DNA of 36,241 nucleotides from the NCBI GenBank assembly GCA_024636295.1, contig JAGXHI010000023.1, forward strand, positions 1-36,241. Reading direction: 5' to 3'. Both the position numbers and the translations under genes were made by a program. The DNA comes from Desulfuromonadales bacterium (GTDB lineage: Bacteria; Desulfobacterota; Desulfuromonadia; Desulfuromonadales; JAGXHI01). The notes beneath the pieces were generated by a model. It saw nothing but the letters and a program-made list of their open reading frames with translations. It searched no databases and was not told where the DNA came from. Positions 1-7,788 of this stretch are shown piece by piece; within the stretch, counting starts at the first letter, position 1; each line of letters opens with the position of its first letter.

Positions 1-98
1 CGTACTATTTGAGAAAGAACAGTGCTACAATGTGCCATGGCTTGGAACCTCCTGTATTTAATGTGTTTTTGGCGAAATCATTATAACACAGGCAGGTT

Positions 99-293
99 CT
101 AAGCCATCCTTTTTATTGATCTAATTGTGAGACAGCAGTGAATCTCAACTGCAAACCGTTTCCGAGCCTGATACAGCCAGTGCAGATAGCGCTGCCGGGT
201 GACAGCGAATTTGAGCAGAAACTCCCGCTTGTGGCAACGGTGAGTGATATGCCAGACGTAACCCGCCAGAAAATATCGATTGGCTCTTGGCAT
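99..293 (-). pseudogene. REP-associated (Y1/IS200-like) transposase, N-terminal remnant
   Basis: The first ~45 residues (MPRANRYFLAGYVWHITHRC, then HKREFLLKFA) match the conserved opening of REP-associated tyrosine transposases, which cut and join single-stranded palindromic DNA. Similarity fades after residue ~48. The Asn-His-x-His metal-binding motif and the catalytic Tyr expected further on are absent, and a stop follows at residue 65. A complete family member is roughly 200-330 aa, so this is a dead fragment. It lies on the minus strand next to gene-free DNA. A C-terminal fragment of the same type of protein lies about 5.7 kb away, but in the wrong order to be the other half of one interrupted gene, so the two are probably separate relics. 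Confidence 0.75.
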
Positions 294-899
294 TCCCCCC
301 CTCCCTCTTCGTTTCCTGTCCGCTCGAGAGATTTATAAGCCGTTTTTTCCACCCCAAAATTAAGTTGTAGTGCATTTTTTGAGGCAAAAGTTGAATGTTT
401 TCATTGCATTTTCAAATACTTTGGCTGGTCCGACCCGGGATAGTTACTATTTCTGCTTCAGTAGCGCCATTTTGGATTAATCCTTTTTGTTTCGTTCCCA
501 TGTTAAAGGGCCTTATCTGAGGGCCATTTTCTACTGTCCCCCAAATTATTTGGCAATTCTGAATCCTTCAAATCCAACTAACCTCGCTCTTTTCCCGAAA
601 TATCTATTGACAAAGGCGCGCGCGGGGTAGATATGATTAAAATAAAGAGCCGGTCCCGGTTGTTTGAAAAGTTCTCACGGGTTTTATAAGTGAATTCCAC
701 CTTACAGATGTGGCAATCGATGGCCTTCTGCGGGTTGCAGGATGGCTGCGATGTGAATCCGTAAACCACTTTAAGACAGGGAGAGATCCACCTTGTTCAA
801 TCATTCACACCAGCACCCTAGCTAAATCGATGCTCCGGCGGCTGGATCAGGAAAACCTAGCACTGCACTTGTTGCAGCCAGCCAAGAAGGAGTCTCGCC
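294..899. other. Intergenic region upstream of the secreted-protein operon
   Basis: No convincing gene lies in these ~600 bases. The short open frames on either strand have no recognisable product and no good ribosome-binding site. The left part is probably decayed transposon DNA continuing from the transposase remnant. The right part should hold the promoter and 5' leader of the outer-membrane-protein operon, with one candidate promoter at 607-637. I looked for a cyclic-di-GMP (GEMM) riboswitch here and did not see one. Confidence 0.5.
607..637 (+). promoter_or_regulatory. Candidate sigma-70 promoter for the 900-5553 operon
   Basis: A perfect -35 hexamer TTGACA (607-612) is followed by TATGAT (632-637). 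The 19-bp spacer is longer than the optimal 17 bp. The spacer includes an alternating GC tract (616-624). If used, the 5' leader would be ~255 nt. The assignment rests on the hexamers alone. Confidence 0.35.
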
Positions 900-1685
900 G
901 TGCGCTTCAACCTCCTCCCCGTTCTCTCCGTTAGTTTGACGGCCGCGCTTGTCATGCTGCCCGGCCCGGCACAAGCCGAGATCTCCTTGAATGTCGGGAC
1001 ACGGCTGTCCACTGACGACAACGTCAACGGCTCGCCTGATACGCCAACCAAGGCGAATCAGCGCAGCGACAGCTACCTGTCGCTGAATGCTTCCGCGGTC
1101 TACTACACCCCCCTCGACGTCTTGAAAACCAGATATTTTATTGGTCAAATCGGGGCGTTTTCCTCCCGCTACAACAAATACGAGAACCTCGACAGCTCCA
1201 TGCTGGTGGCGAGCGCGGGTCTCTACCAGCAGCTCTCTCCGACCTGGTCCGGCCAGTTCACCGGGCGTGGATTTACGCGCTTCACTGAGCAGACCGAACG
1301 GGATTCCGACGGCTTCGGCGGAACCCTTGAAATCAAGAAGCAATTAACCCGGACCCTCTGGGTCAAGGGAGTGGTCGACTATGAGGACAACGCCGCTAAT
1401 CTCCGTTCCTTCAGTTATACCGGTAAAACCTGGGGGGTGAACATGGGCTATCTGCCGTTTAAGGATACTTTCCTTAATTTCGGCTACAGCCACAACGACC
1501 GCGATTTCAAGAGTACCGCGCCTTTCAATTCCACCACGCAAACGCTGTTCCTCGAGGCCACGCAGCGCCTGGCGGAACACTGGTATCTGAATGGCGGTTA
1601 CGCCTATATGGATAATGATTCGAATTACGCCGGAACCGCCTATACCAACCAGGTCTGGTCCGCTGGCGTGAGTTTCAGTTACTGA
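900..1685 (+). CDS. Outer-membrane beta-barrel protein
   Basis: This 261-aa protein starts at a GTG with AAGGAG seven bases upstream. It has a classic signal peptide (basic start, hydrophobic core, cleavage after AQA near residue 26). The mature part is almost entirely short amphipathic stretches with alternating aromatic residues. It ends in SFSY, an aromatic C-terminus of the kind recognised by the BAM machinery. This predicts an outer-membrane barrel of roughly 10-12 strands, resembling uncharacterised beta-barrel proteins rather than a known porin. It is the first of four consecutive genes for exported proteins and could be a channel or anchor for the products that follow, which is an inference. 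No specific substrate can be read from the sequence. Confidence 0.75.
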   Translation: MRFNLLPVLSVSLTAALVMLPGPAQAEISLNVGTRLSTDDNVNGSPDTPTKANQRSDSYLSLNASAVYYTPLDVLKTRYFIGQIGAFSSRYNKYENLDSSMLVASAGLYQQLSPTWSGQFTGRGFTRFTEQTERDSDGFGGTLEIKKQLTRTLWVKGVVDYEDNAANLRSFSYTGKTWGVNMGYLPFKDTFLNFGYSHNDRDFKSTAPFNSTTQTLFLEATQRLAEHWYLNGGYAYMDNDSNYAGTAYTNQVWSAGVSFSY

Positions 1686-1700
1686 TTTTCGGGATATGGT

Positions 1701-1724
1701 GCCTCGTTCCATCCCTGACGAGGC
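1701..1724 (+). promoter_or_regulatory. Intercistronic hairpin
   Basis: GCCTCGT (1701-1707) pairs perfectly with ACGAGGC (1718-1724) around a 10-nt loop. It lies just after the barrel gene's stop and before the ribosome-binding site of the next gene. No T-run follows, so it more likely adjusts mRNA stability or partial read-through than fully terminates. Confidence 0.45.
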
Positions 1725-1747
1725 TTAATAAATGAAAGGTGATTCAC

Positions 1748-2140
1748 ATGAAAATCATATTGGCAGTCGCGGTCTGTACCTTGTTCTTCATCGGCAGCGC
1801 CATGGCGGCGGGAAAGCAGCAAAACAACCTCAGTCCGGCACCGGTCGATAACGCTACGCCGACTCCGCAGGTTACCGTAGATCCCGGTGCGCTATTAAAT
1901 AGTTACCCGGGATCTCAGCAGGTTACTGTTACCCACGGTTTCGGCAGCGGCACCAACATCGGCAAAGGCGGCCACATCGGCAGTCCCACCAGCCTGGGTG
2001 GCGGTTTCGGCTCAGCGATGAGCAACAGCGGTTTCGGCGGCCAGACCTTCGGTGGTGGCTTCACCCAGCAGCAGGCCGGTGGCTCCGGACCGCTGGCCAT
2101 AGGTTCGACCGGTTCGGCCGGCGGTGCGATGGGGCGCTAA
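1748..2140 (+). CDS. Small secreted glycine-rich protein with C-terminal arginine
   Basis: The ATG at 1748 is preferred over the in-frame GTG at 1739 because AAAGGTG (1735-1741) sits at the right distance from it. The 130-aa product begins with a signal peptide ending AMA near residue 18. The mature protein opens with a Pro/Asn/Thr-rich stretch and then becomes Gly/Ser/Phe-rich (GGGF, GFGG repeats), as in disordered or self-assembling extracellular proteins. The mature sequence contains no Cys and a single Arg, which is the last residue (ending GGAMGR). The next gene's product ends in the related GGAMGGRP. I do not recognise a family. Its place in a run of exported proteins ending with an arginine-deiminase-type enzyme suggests a structural or surface component, possibly a substrate of that enzyme. 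Confidence 0.7.
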   Translation: MKIILAVAVCTLFFIGSAMAAGKQQNNLSPAPVDNATPTPQVTVDPGALLNSYPGSQQVTVTHGFGSGTNIGKGGHIGSPTSLGGGFGSAMSNSGFGGQTFGGGFTQQQAGGSGPLAIGSTGSAGGAMGR

Positions 2141-2194
2141 CTTTCTCTTGCAGCATGGAAAGTCTCTCTACCAATGGAACGAGGAGCAACCAAC

Positions 2195-4210
2195 ATGAAC
2201 CAGCTCTATGGCAGTAAGGTCAGCGGCGCCGGCAAAAGATTCTCCCCCCGAGTACTCTCGCTTGTCGTGGGACTGGCATTGATGCTCTGGGGGTCTGTGG
2301 CGCTAGCCATCAACAATACTATCTCAGGCGTTGACATTGTAGTTAAACCGGGTGGCGGGAAGCAGGTCGAACCAGCCGGGCTGGCGGGTCAACCCATTCC
2401 TGGCGTGGACATCAAGCTGGGTAAGAATCCCCCCAAGACGGGGAGCGTTGCGGTAGTCAGGACAGACAAGAATGGCTCGTTCGAATTCAAAAACCTGCCG
2501 GAAGGGAATTATGAACTTACCATCCCCGGCCAGCCTTCCAAGTCCCTGACCGTTGGCCCCGAGGGAAAAGTAGGCGGCAATCTGATGCAAGGCAGCGATG
2601 GCCAGATGACCATCTTTGATCGCTGGGGAGAACAGCTTACTGAGACCTCACCCAAGGACGCAGGATCGGCAGGGAGCGAAGGACCGGCAGGCTTGGCGGC
2701 GGAGAAGCAACCTATTCCCGGCGTTGATACCCACCCTGCGCTGAGTAGTAAGGGGGGCAAAGGCGGTGGTATTGCAGATCAAGCGGATGCTGGTGAACTA
2801 GGAACAAATCACGGTGCTGGTCTGTCAATAGGCGAACCCATTCCTGGTGTTGATATCGTAGTCAAACCGGGTGGAGGGAGGCAGGATGAACTGACTCAGG
2901 TTCAGGTCAAACTGTCACAACCTCCTCCTAACCAGCTGAAATCCATCGCCGGAAGAAATAATGATGCGAAAGCTCAGCAATGGCTTCCACCTGTACCTAT
3001 TCCTCCGGATAGCACATCGTCAAATAATACCCCGAGCGGTACCGATATAATTCTCAACACAGGTAGTCTTCCTAGCGGAGGTGTGGCTGCTCATAACCTC
3101 ACTAAGGAGGTTAAAAATCCCGGCATTCGTTACGACGTCTCGAATGCCGGTACTGTTCAATGGAACAAATCTGTAGTAATCCAGCAACCTCCACCCTATC
3201 AATTTAAGGATTCTGGAGTAAACGGACCTTCAGCTAAAGTCAATCAACCGATTATAACAAAGGACGTCGATAATCTTCCTAACACCAAACACCTGTTTAA
3301 AACAACGAAAAGTGATATCTTGCCACAAAATCCGGCCGGCACGGCTATAACGTACGACGACATTAAGACGGGCAATGGCAATACAGAGCTTATAAGCATT
3401 GATATAAAGGACTACAATCTTGAACCTGGTCTGCATTCCAAGGTAACTAACGACAGGGAGAAGATAAACAACACATCCTCCGCGACCGATCGTGGTGCGA
3501 AGTCTGCCGTCTGGTTGCCGCCAGTACCGATCCCACCTGGAGAGAGAAGAACTCCATCCAAATTTCCACCCGGCAGCGGTGGCATACTTGTCAGGCTTGT
3601 GGATGCATCTGGTCATGTAAGAGTCAGTAGCAAGACGGATAAGGGTGGAGCTTTCAACTTCAGCGATGTGCCTGAAGGGAAATATAAACTTAAGCTCGCC
3701 GATTTTCCAGATCAGTCGGTTGTCATTGGATCCGATAGAAAATTTGGTGGTACCCTTATAACATGGAGTGATGGCCAGATGACCATCTTTGATCGCTGGG
3801 GAAACCTCCTTACTGATACTACGGATAAGGGCGCAAGATCAGGAGGCCCAGCCAGTCAGGCGATTGACGTTGTCTCTTCAGATAAGGATTTGGACGAAGC
3901 TGTTGGTGAATTGAAAAAGAAAAAAGATAAGGATTGGGATGAGGCTGTTGGTGATTTGAAAGAGAAAAAAGATGCGAATGGCTCAAGCCCCGCCGGCTTC
4001 GGCACTGGCATGAACGGCAGCCCCGGCAGAGGACCTGATCTGGGCAGCATGGGCGGCGGCATGAATCCCGGCAATATGCCGGGTGGCCTTGGTGGACTGG
4101 GGAATCCAATGACGGGGCTTGGCGGACGGGCCAACCCTGTGATGTCTCCCGGCGGAGCGGCCGGTCCCGGCAGTTCGATGATGGGTGGTGCGATGGGCGG
4201 GCGTCCTTAG
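2195..4210 (+). CDS. Large exported repeat protein with PIPGVD motifs and two beta-sandwich modules
   Basis: The ATG at 2195 has GAGGAG eight bases upstream, so it is preferred over the in-frame ATG at 2174. The 671-aa product has an N-terminal signal peptide ending ALA. Short motifs recur: IPGVDI/ISGVDI with VVKPGGG near residues 45 and 220, other PIPGVD copies near 70 and 175, and WLPPVPIPP twice. Two modules of ~75-85 aa, at residues ~77-151 and ~459-545, look like carboxypeptidase-regulatory/Cna-B-type beta-sandwiches. Both end in the identical DGQMTIFDRWG segment. A Lys/Asp-rich tandem stretch (DEAVGELKKKK, DEAVGDLKEKK) and a Gly/Met/Pro-rich tail ending GGAMGGRP follow. The middle (about 3000-3480) is visibly more AT-rich than the ends. 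It is probably an extracellular structural or matrix protein; the function is unknown. Confidence 0.7.
   Translation: MNQLYGSKVSGAGKRFSPRVLSLVVGLALMLWGSVALAINNTISGVDIVVKPGGGKQVEPAGLAGQPIPGVDIKLGKNPPKTGSVAVVRTDKNGSFEFKNLPEGNYELTIPGQPSKSLTVGPEGKVGGNLMQGSDGQMTIFDRWGEQLTETSPKDAGSAGSEGPAGLAAEKQPIPGVDTHPALSSKGGKGGGIADQADAGELGTNHGAGLSIGEPIPGVDIVVKPGGGRQDELTQVQVKLSQPPPNQLKSIAGRNNDAKAQQWLPPVPIPPDSTSSNNTPSGTDIILNTGSLPSGGVAAHNLTKEVKNPGIRYDVSNAGTVQWNKSVVIQQPPPYQFKDSGVNGPSAKVNQPIITKDVDNLPNTKHLFKTTKSDILPQNPAGTAITYDDIKTGNGNTELISIDIKDYNLEPGLHSKVTNDREKINNTSSATDRGAKSAVWLPPVPIPPGERRTPSKFPPGSGGILVRLVDASGHVRVSSKTDKGGAFNFSDVPEGKYKLKLADFPDQSVVIGSDRKFGGTLITWSDGQMTIFDRWGNLLTDTTDKGARSGGPASQAIDVVSSDKDLDEAVGELKKKKDKDWDEAVGDLKEKKDANGSSPAGFGTGMNGSPGRGPDLGSMGGGMNPGNMPGGLGGLGNPMTGLGGRANPVMSPGGAAGPGSSMMGGAMGGRP
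2423..2647 (+). repeat. Internal duplication, copy 1 of beta-sandwich module
   Basis: This encodes TDKNGSFEFKNLPEGNYEL through DGQMTIFDRWG. It is paralogous to the second module at about 3570-3828 in the same gene, and the end segment is nearly identical at DNA level (gatggccagatgaccatctt in both). This points to intragenic duplication or gene conversion. Confidence 0.6.
3570..3828 (+). repeat. Internal duplication, copy 2 of beta-sandwich module
   Basis: This encodes TDKGGAFNFSDVPEGKYKL through DGQMTIFDRWG, matching the module at 2423-2647 in order and motif spacing. Boundaries are approximate. Confidence 0.6.
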
Positions 4211-4260
4211 TCGGCTCGCCCCGGGCGGACCGGTTTTTGTGAGGCAGGGGAAAGAGTTGC

Positions 4261-5553
4261 ATGAAAACCGGACCGAATAGATCAAAAGGCCTGCGTGGCT
4301 GCTTGCTGGCGCTTTGTTTGTTCCTCGCTGCTTGGATGCTGTGGAGCGTGCGTCCCTGCCCGGCGGCAACCGGCGATGGGTTTACCTATCCTGCCGAATG
4401 GGCAGCACACGACGCCATGTGGATCGGCTTCAGGACTCTTGCCGAAGGCAATGGCCACGACCTGCTGCTCCAGCAGGTCGTGAAGTCGCTGGCTCCCCAT
4501 GTCCGCGTCAAGGTGATTGTCGAGGAAGAGAGCCTGCTGCCCGAAGGCAAGGCGTATTTCTCGGCGCTCGGCTTGAATCCCGCCGACTTTGATCTTGTCA
4601 CGCAAAAACCCACCCATTTCTGGTTTCGCGACCCTGGCCCGCTCTTCCTCGTGAATCATACGGGGCAGCTGGCGGTCGGGGATTTCCAGAACAGCAACTA
4701 TGCCAATGTTGCACCGGTGAATTTTTCGCCGCTGGCCCTGGCTTATGAGAAAATCGATGAAACCGTTGCCCGGCAGCTGGGGCTCGCCACCGTCCCTTCG
4801 CGTGCCGTGCTCGAAGGTGGCGCCTTTGAGGTGAATGGCCAGGGGACGATTTTGCTTTCGGCAGTGACCGCAGAGAGGAACCCGGGCCTGACGCGGGGAG
4901 ACCTTGAAGCAGAGATTTTAGGCACACTGGGGCAACGCAAAATTGTCTGGCTCAAGGATGGCATGGCGGAAGACCCGTCCGGGTTCAGCCGCATCACCGG
5001 CGACTACTGGGGAGTTGGGACGGGCGGGCACACCGATGAGTTTGTGCGCTTCGTCGACGGCAGGACCCTGTTGCTGGCCTGGCCGTCTGCCGAGGATCTG
5101 GCCGGTGGCAACCCCCTGGCCCGGATCAACGCGCGGAGAATGGCGGAGAATCAGGCCCTGTTACGCCAGGCCACCGATCAGGATGGACGACCTTTCGAGG
5201 TGGTCCATTTCCCGGTTCCCGACCTGCTTATCAAACCCTATCGCATCCCGGAGCAGGAGATTGCCGTGTTCCGCCGGCAAAACCCCCTGTTGAAAACCGG
5301 GGACAGGGTTTTGCTGACCGCAACGACCAGTTACCTGAATTATGTGATGACCAATGATGTGATCCTGCTGCCCGCTTACTGGCAGGAAGGACGGCCGCTG
5401 AGTACCAGGAGAAAAGACCGGCAGGCCAGGGCGATAATGGCAAGATTTTTCCCTGAGCGAAAAATTATCCAACTCGACCCCACGACGCTGAATTTTATGG
5501 GTGGGGGGATGCATTGCATCACCCAGCAGCAGCCGGCGGCTACTCCTCATTGA
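4261..5553 (+). CDS. Secreted agmatine deiminase / peptidyl-arginine deiminase family enzyme
   Basis: The 430-aa product belongs to the Porphyromonas-type PAD/agmatine deiminase family, which hydrolyses a guanidinium group to a ureido group plus ammonia. The family motifs are present in order: YPAEW, WFRDPGP (Asp124), LEGGAFEVNGQGT, GTGGHTDEFVRF (His257, Asp259) and GGGMHCITQQQP (nucleophile Cys419). Cytoplasmic agmatine deiminases are typically ~340-370 aa with no export signal. This one has a clear N-terminal signal sequence with a hydrophobic core at residues ~14-30, so it acts in the periplasm or outside. Its start has a purine-rich AGGGGAAAG upstream. It closes a run of four exported-protein genes, which makes a protein-arginine substrate as plausible as free agmatine. 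The usual RDTGP reads RDPGP here. Family confidence is high; substrate is unknown. Confidence 0.85.
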   Translation: MKTGPNRSKGLRGCLLALCLFLAAWMLWSVRPCPAATGDGFTYPAEWAAHDAMWIGFRTLAEGNGHDLLLQQVVKSLAPHVRVKVIVEEESLLPEGKAYFSALGLNPADFDLVTQKPTHFWFRDPGPLFLVNHTGQLAVGDFQNSNYANVAPVNFSPLALAYEKIDETVARQLGLATVPSRAVLEGGAFEVNGQGTILLSAVTAERNPGLTRGDLEAEILGTLGQRKIVWLKDGMAEDPSGFSRITGDYWGVGTGGHTDEFVRFVDGRTLLLAWPSAEDLAGGNPLARINARRMAENQALLRQATDQDGRPFEVVHFPVPDLLIKPYRIPEQEIAVFRRQNPLLKTGDRVLLTATTSYLNYVMTNDVILLPAYWQEGRPLSTRRKDRQARAIMARFFPERKIIQLDPTTLNFMGGGMHCITQQQPAATPH

Positions 5554-5965
5554 TAACAGGAGAGTGGCAACGGACACGGACTGAACGTCTTGGCCTTGAT
5601 TGTGGACAACAAAGGAAGTCTATGGGGGCAGGCTTGATTTTCCGACATTCATAACGGGTCTTTGCCCGTGGCACCTAAACCTCGTATCCATTCTCCCGGT
5701 ATTACCAGGTTATTTTTAGCGGTAACGTCGGGCTCCAGACGGCGGGGGCCAGCTGGGTGGGATCGATCCCCGGAAAACCGAGGGCGATGAAGAGGTGGAG
5801 GATGTTCAGCTTGATTCCGACGATCCAGCCTTCTTCGAGGAGTCCGATCGCTGTCGCTTCTCTCTTCTGCTCCAGGATGGGGCGGTACGGTTCGGTTTTC
5901 GCGTCCATGCTTTCTGCGGTACGACAAACCTAGAGACAAAGGACAAAAGGGGACGTCCATGAAAT
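5554..5965. other. Intergenic region between the deiminase gene and the transposase remnant
   Basis: No firm gene is seen. A 68-codon minus-strand frame (5702-5908, starting MDAKTEPYRPILEQKREATA) looks somewhat protein-like but has no clear ribosome-binding site and no family I recognise. A short hairpin (ACGGG/CCCGT, about 5657-5671) and the 8-bp palindrome GGACGTCC (5951-5958) are present. The latter lies just beyond the 3' end of the transposase fragment and may be part of its terminus. Confidence 0.4.
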
Positions 5966-6397
5966 TTAAAGTTTTGAGATGGCCACCTTCTCCTCCAAAT
6001 CAGGGATGTCGGCAAATATCGTTCCGCCTCTTGAGGCCGCATGGGTTGCCGCCGTTGAACTGTATCCCAACAATTCGGCAACTTCAACGCCCTTGATTTT
6101 CAACTGCCTGACAGCTACATAACAGATCACGGCTTTTGCCTGGGCGATCCTCCGCTCTTTGCTGGGCTGGGAGAGTTCTTCCGGAACTACTCCGAAATGC
6201 TCGGCCACCATGCGAACCAAATCGGCAAGGGGAAGAGTTGAGTCTTGCCGCCTCCTGCCCGATGCATCCAGGGTTTTTTCGACGTAGCGCCCCCCGCCAA
6301 GAATTCTGTCATCGAAAACGTCCTCCTCGGACAAAGCGGGGTTGAGTGCTTGACTCAACCGTTTGCCTCCCCGGGACCCTTCTGCTATCTGGGACAA
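5966..6397 (-). pseudogene. REP-associated transposase, C-terminal remnant with DnaA-like HTH domain
   Basis: The readable 143 codons match the C-terminal part of the larger REP-associated transposases. FDDRILGGGRYVEK corresponds to the conserved segment after the nuclease domain. It is followed by a helix-turn-helix region resembling the DnaA C-terminal domain (AKAVICYVAVRQLKIKGVEV, then LLGYSSTAATHAASRGG). The catalytic nuclease half is missing: just upstream, near 6435-6440, the frame hits a stop. The apparent start is a TTG with no ribosome-binding site. Homology probably begins near 6370. It is a decayed mobile-element relic of the same kind as the fragment at 99-293. Confidence 0.7.
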
Positions 6398-6527
6398 ATT
6401 TGACTTTGAACGGATACATGGCAGAATTAGCGAATGTTTTCAACAGAAACCGCAAACCGTCAAGCACCGGAATCTTCGTTTTTGCGGACCCTACAGTACA
6501 GCAGTGCGCCCTAGGGGAGGGTTCAGG

Positions 6528-7127
6528 ATGGATCGCTATACGTTTCGGGGGCCCGCCGACTGGCACGGCTTCGCAACACTGGTTGCGACCTCCATCCCGA
6601 ACTATATCGTTTCACAGCTTGGCCCGCGCTTCGGCGAGATTTTCTACCGACACCAGGCGGAACATCCGGATGCCTTCAGCATGGTTGCCTATGATGAAGC
6701 AGGAGAACTTGCTGGTTGTATTCTCGCGACCCTCGACAGACGGGCAACGCGCAAACTCACCCTGCCAATCATCGCCAGGCTTCTTTTGGCGGCAAACATC
6801 CGGCTGCTATCGCCTGCATTTCTCCGATGGCTGGTCAGAGGCTTCCACAACCTGACCAAGAGAAACATGTCACTCAATTCTCCTGCGGCCGAACTCATCA
6901 TCTTTGTGGTCGCACCAGCGTTCCGCGGCGATGGACTAGCACACCGTCTTTTCGTGGAGTTGGAAGCTTTTTTTCAAGCTGAAGGCCTACGAGAGCCTTA
7001 TCTCATCCTGACTGAGAAAGAAAACCAACTAGCTAATAGGTTCTACGAAAAGCAAAATGCCAAATTTATCGGAACTTACCGTCATCATTCCCGCGAAATA
7101 AACACGTGGCACAAATCCATCGTCTAA
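6528..7127 (+). CDS. GNAT-family N-acetyltransferase
   Basis: The ATG at 6528 has GGGGAGGG upstream and is preferred over an in-frame ATG 165 bases earlier, which lies among transposon debris. The 199-aa product has the GNAT layout. A central beta-strand AELIIFVVAPAFRGDGLAHR corresponds to motif A, with RGDGLA as the acetyl-CoA pyrophosphate loop. It is followed by ELEAFFQAEG and, near the end, ANRFYEKQNAKFIGTY, the usual motif B with its Asn and Tyr. Such enzymes move acetyl from acetyl-CoA to an amine; the acceptor cannot be predicted. It stands alone between mobile-element remnants and a tRNA gene, so it may have arrived by transfer. Confidence 0.8.
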   Translation: MDRYTFRGPADWHGFATLVATSIPNYIVSQLGPRFGEIFYRHQAEHPDAFSMVAYDEAGELAGCILATLDRRATRKLTLPIIARLLLAANIRLLSPAFLRWLVRGFHNLTKRNMSLNSPAAELIIFVVAPAFRGDGLAHRLFVELEAFFQAEGLREPYLILTEKENQLANRFYEKQNAKFIGTYRHHSREINTWHKSIV

Positions 7128-7447
7128 CTCTTCCTCGATGAAGTCGCAGAGATGGTGATGGCTCTTGGTGCGGATATCCAACGGCAACCACACGTGCAAT
7201 TCGTGGCATTATCCCCCCTCCTCAAAATGGATTGACTTAACATTAAAAGGGAAATGTCCCTAGCTTTCTAGTTTTTCCAGTTTTTCGGGTTTCTTGCTGG
7301 CGGGCCCTTCGGTGCTGCGCTCCTTGGAGCCGGCGGTGCCGCTGCCGCGGCAGCTCTCAAACATATCGGGGAAGAGGCGTCCGAACGCCTCCTTCGCTTC
7401 GGTCCGTATAGTCCGACAAGTCTCCTGATATGCAAATAATAACCAAA
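7128..7447. other. Intergenic region between acetyltransferase and tRNA-Asn
   Basis: No gene with a start codon and ribosome-binding site is seen. A GGGA/TCCC inverted repeat (7249-7260) recalls the GGAC-type termini near the transposase relics. From about 7290 a GC-rich + frame reads as a plausible protein tail (GEEASERLLRFG, ending at the TAA near 7443) but has no start, so it may be the stub of a lost gene. Confidence 0.4.
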
Positions 7448-7487
7448 AACAGAAAAGGGCCGCTTCCGAAGATGAAAGCGACCCTTG
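7445..7487 (-). terminator. Rho-independent terminator of tRNA-Asn
   Basis: Read on the minus strand, AAGGGTCGCTT pairs with AAGCGGCCCTT (one G-T pair) around a ~10-nt loop. TTTTCTGTTTTTGG follows. It lies 8 bases past the tRNA 3' end. Confidence 0.8.
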
Positions 7488-7494
7488 TCCAGTT

Positions 7495-7570
7495 TGGCTC
7501 CCCGGGCCGGACTCGAACCAGCGACAAGGTGGTTAACAGCCACCCGCTCTACCAACTGAGCTACCGGGGA
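7495..7570 (-). tRNA. tRNA-Asn (GTT)
   Basis: The minus strand gives a complete 76-nt cloverleaf. The acceptor stem TCCCCGG pairs with CCGGGGA, the discriminator is G and CCA is encoded. The D-arm contains AGCTCAGTTGGTAGAGC. The anticodon stem GGTGG/CCACC encloses CTGTTAA, giving anticodon GTT for Asn. The T-arm contains the invariant GGTTCGAGTCC. A near-consensus promoter and a terminator flank it, so it is a single-gene transcription unit. No integrase gene or repeated 3' end marks it as a used attachment site. Confidence 0.97.
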
Positions 7571-7665
7571 ACAAAAATTTCAATACTTATTTTTGTAAAA
7601 CTTCGACTCGTCTCCGATGACAAAACAGCGGTGCCAACTCTTTGCATACCTGGAGACGAGGTGGA

Positions 7666-7694
7666 TTTATACACTGCGTGCCAAAAGATGTCAA
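7666..7694 (-). promoter_or_regulatory. Near-consensus sigma-70 promoter for tRNA-Asn
   Basis: On the minus strand the -35 is TTGACA (7694-7689) and the -10 is TATAAA (7671-7666), with an exact 17-bp spacer. Transcription would start near 7659, leaving a ~90-nt leader before the tRNA. Confidence 0.8.
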
Positions 7695-7788
7695 GTGGCT
7701 TTTTTAAAACGGCAAAGCTCCAATACAGGCGACTTGAAGGCCGCCTGGATGTTCGCTTCCTGGTCATTTCATTGTCTAAAGAGAGCCT

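Noticed and set aside
578..769. Minus-strand 63-codon frame with a C-x-x-C pair upstream of the outer-membrane gene
   Set aside because: No ribosome-binding site, no haem (CxxCH) motif and no recognisable similarity; more likely chance in transposon-derived DNA.
294..899. Cyclic-di-GMP (GEMM) riboswitch in the leader of the secreted-protein operon
   Set aside because: The conserved GEMM core and its tetraloop/receptor could not be found by eye.
5702..5908. 68-codon minus-strand frame as a real gene
   Set aside because: Protein-like in parts but with no good ribosome-binding site and no known relative; left as a remark in the intergenic entry.
7495..7570. tRNA-Asn as an attachment site for a genomic island
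   Set aside because: No integrase gene and no second copy of the tRNA 3' end was seen in the window, although transposon relics are near.
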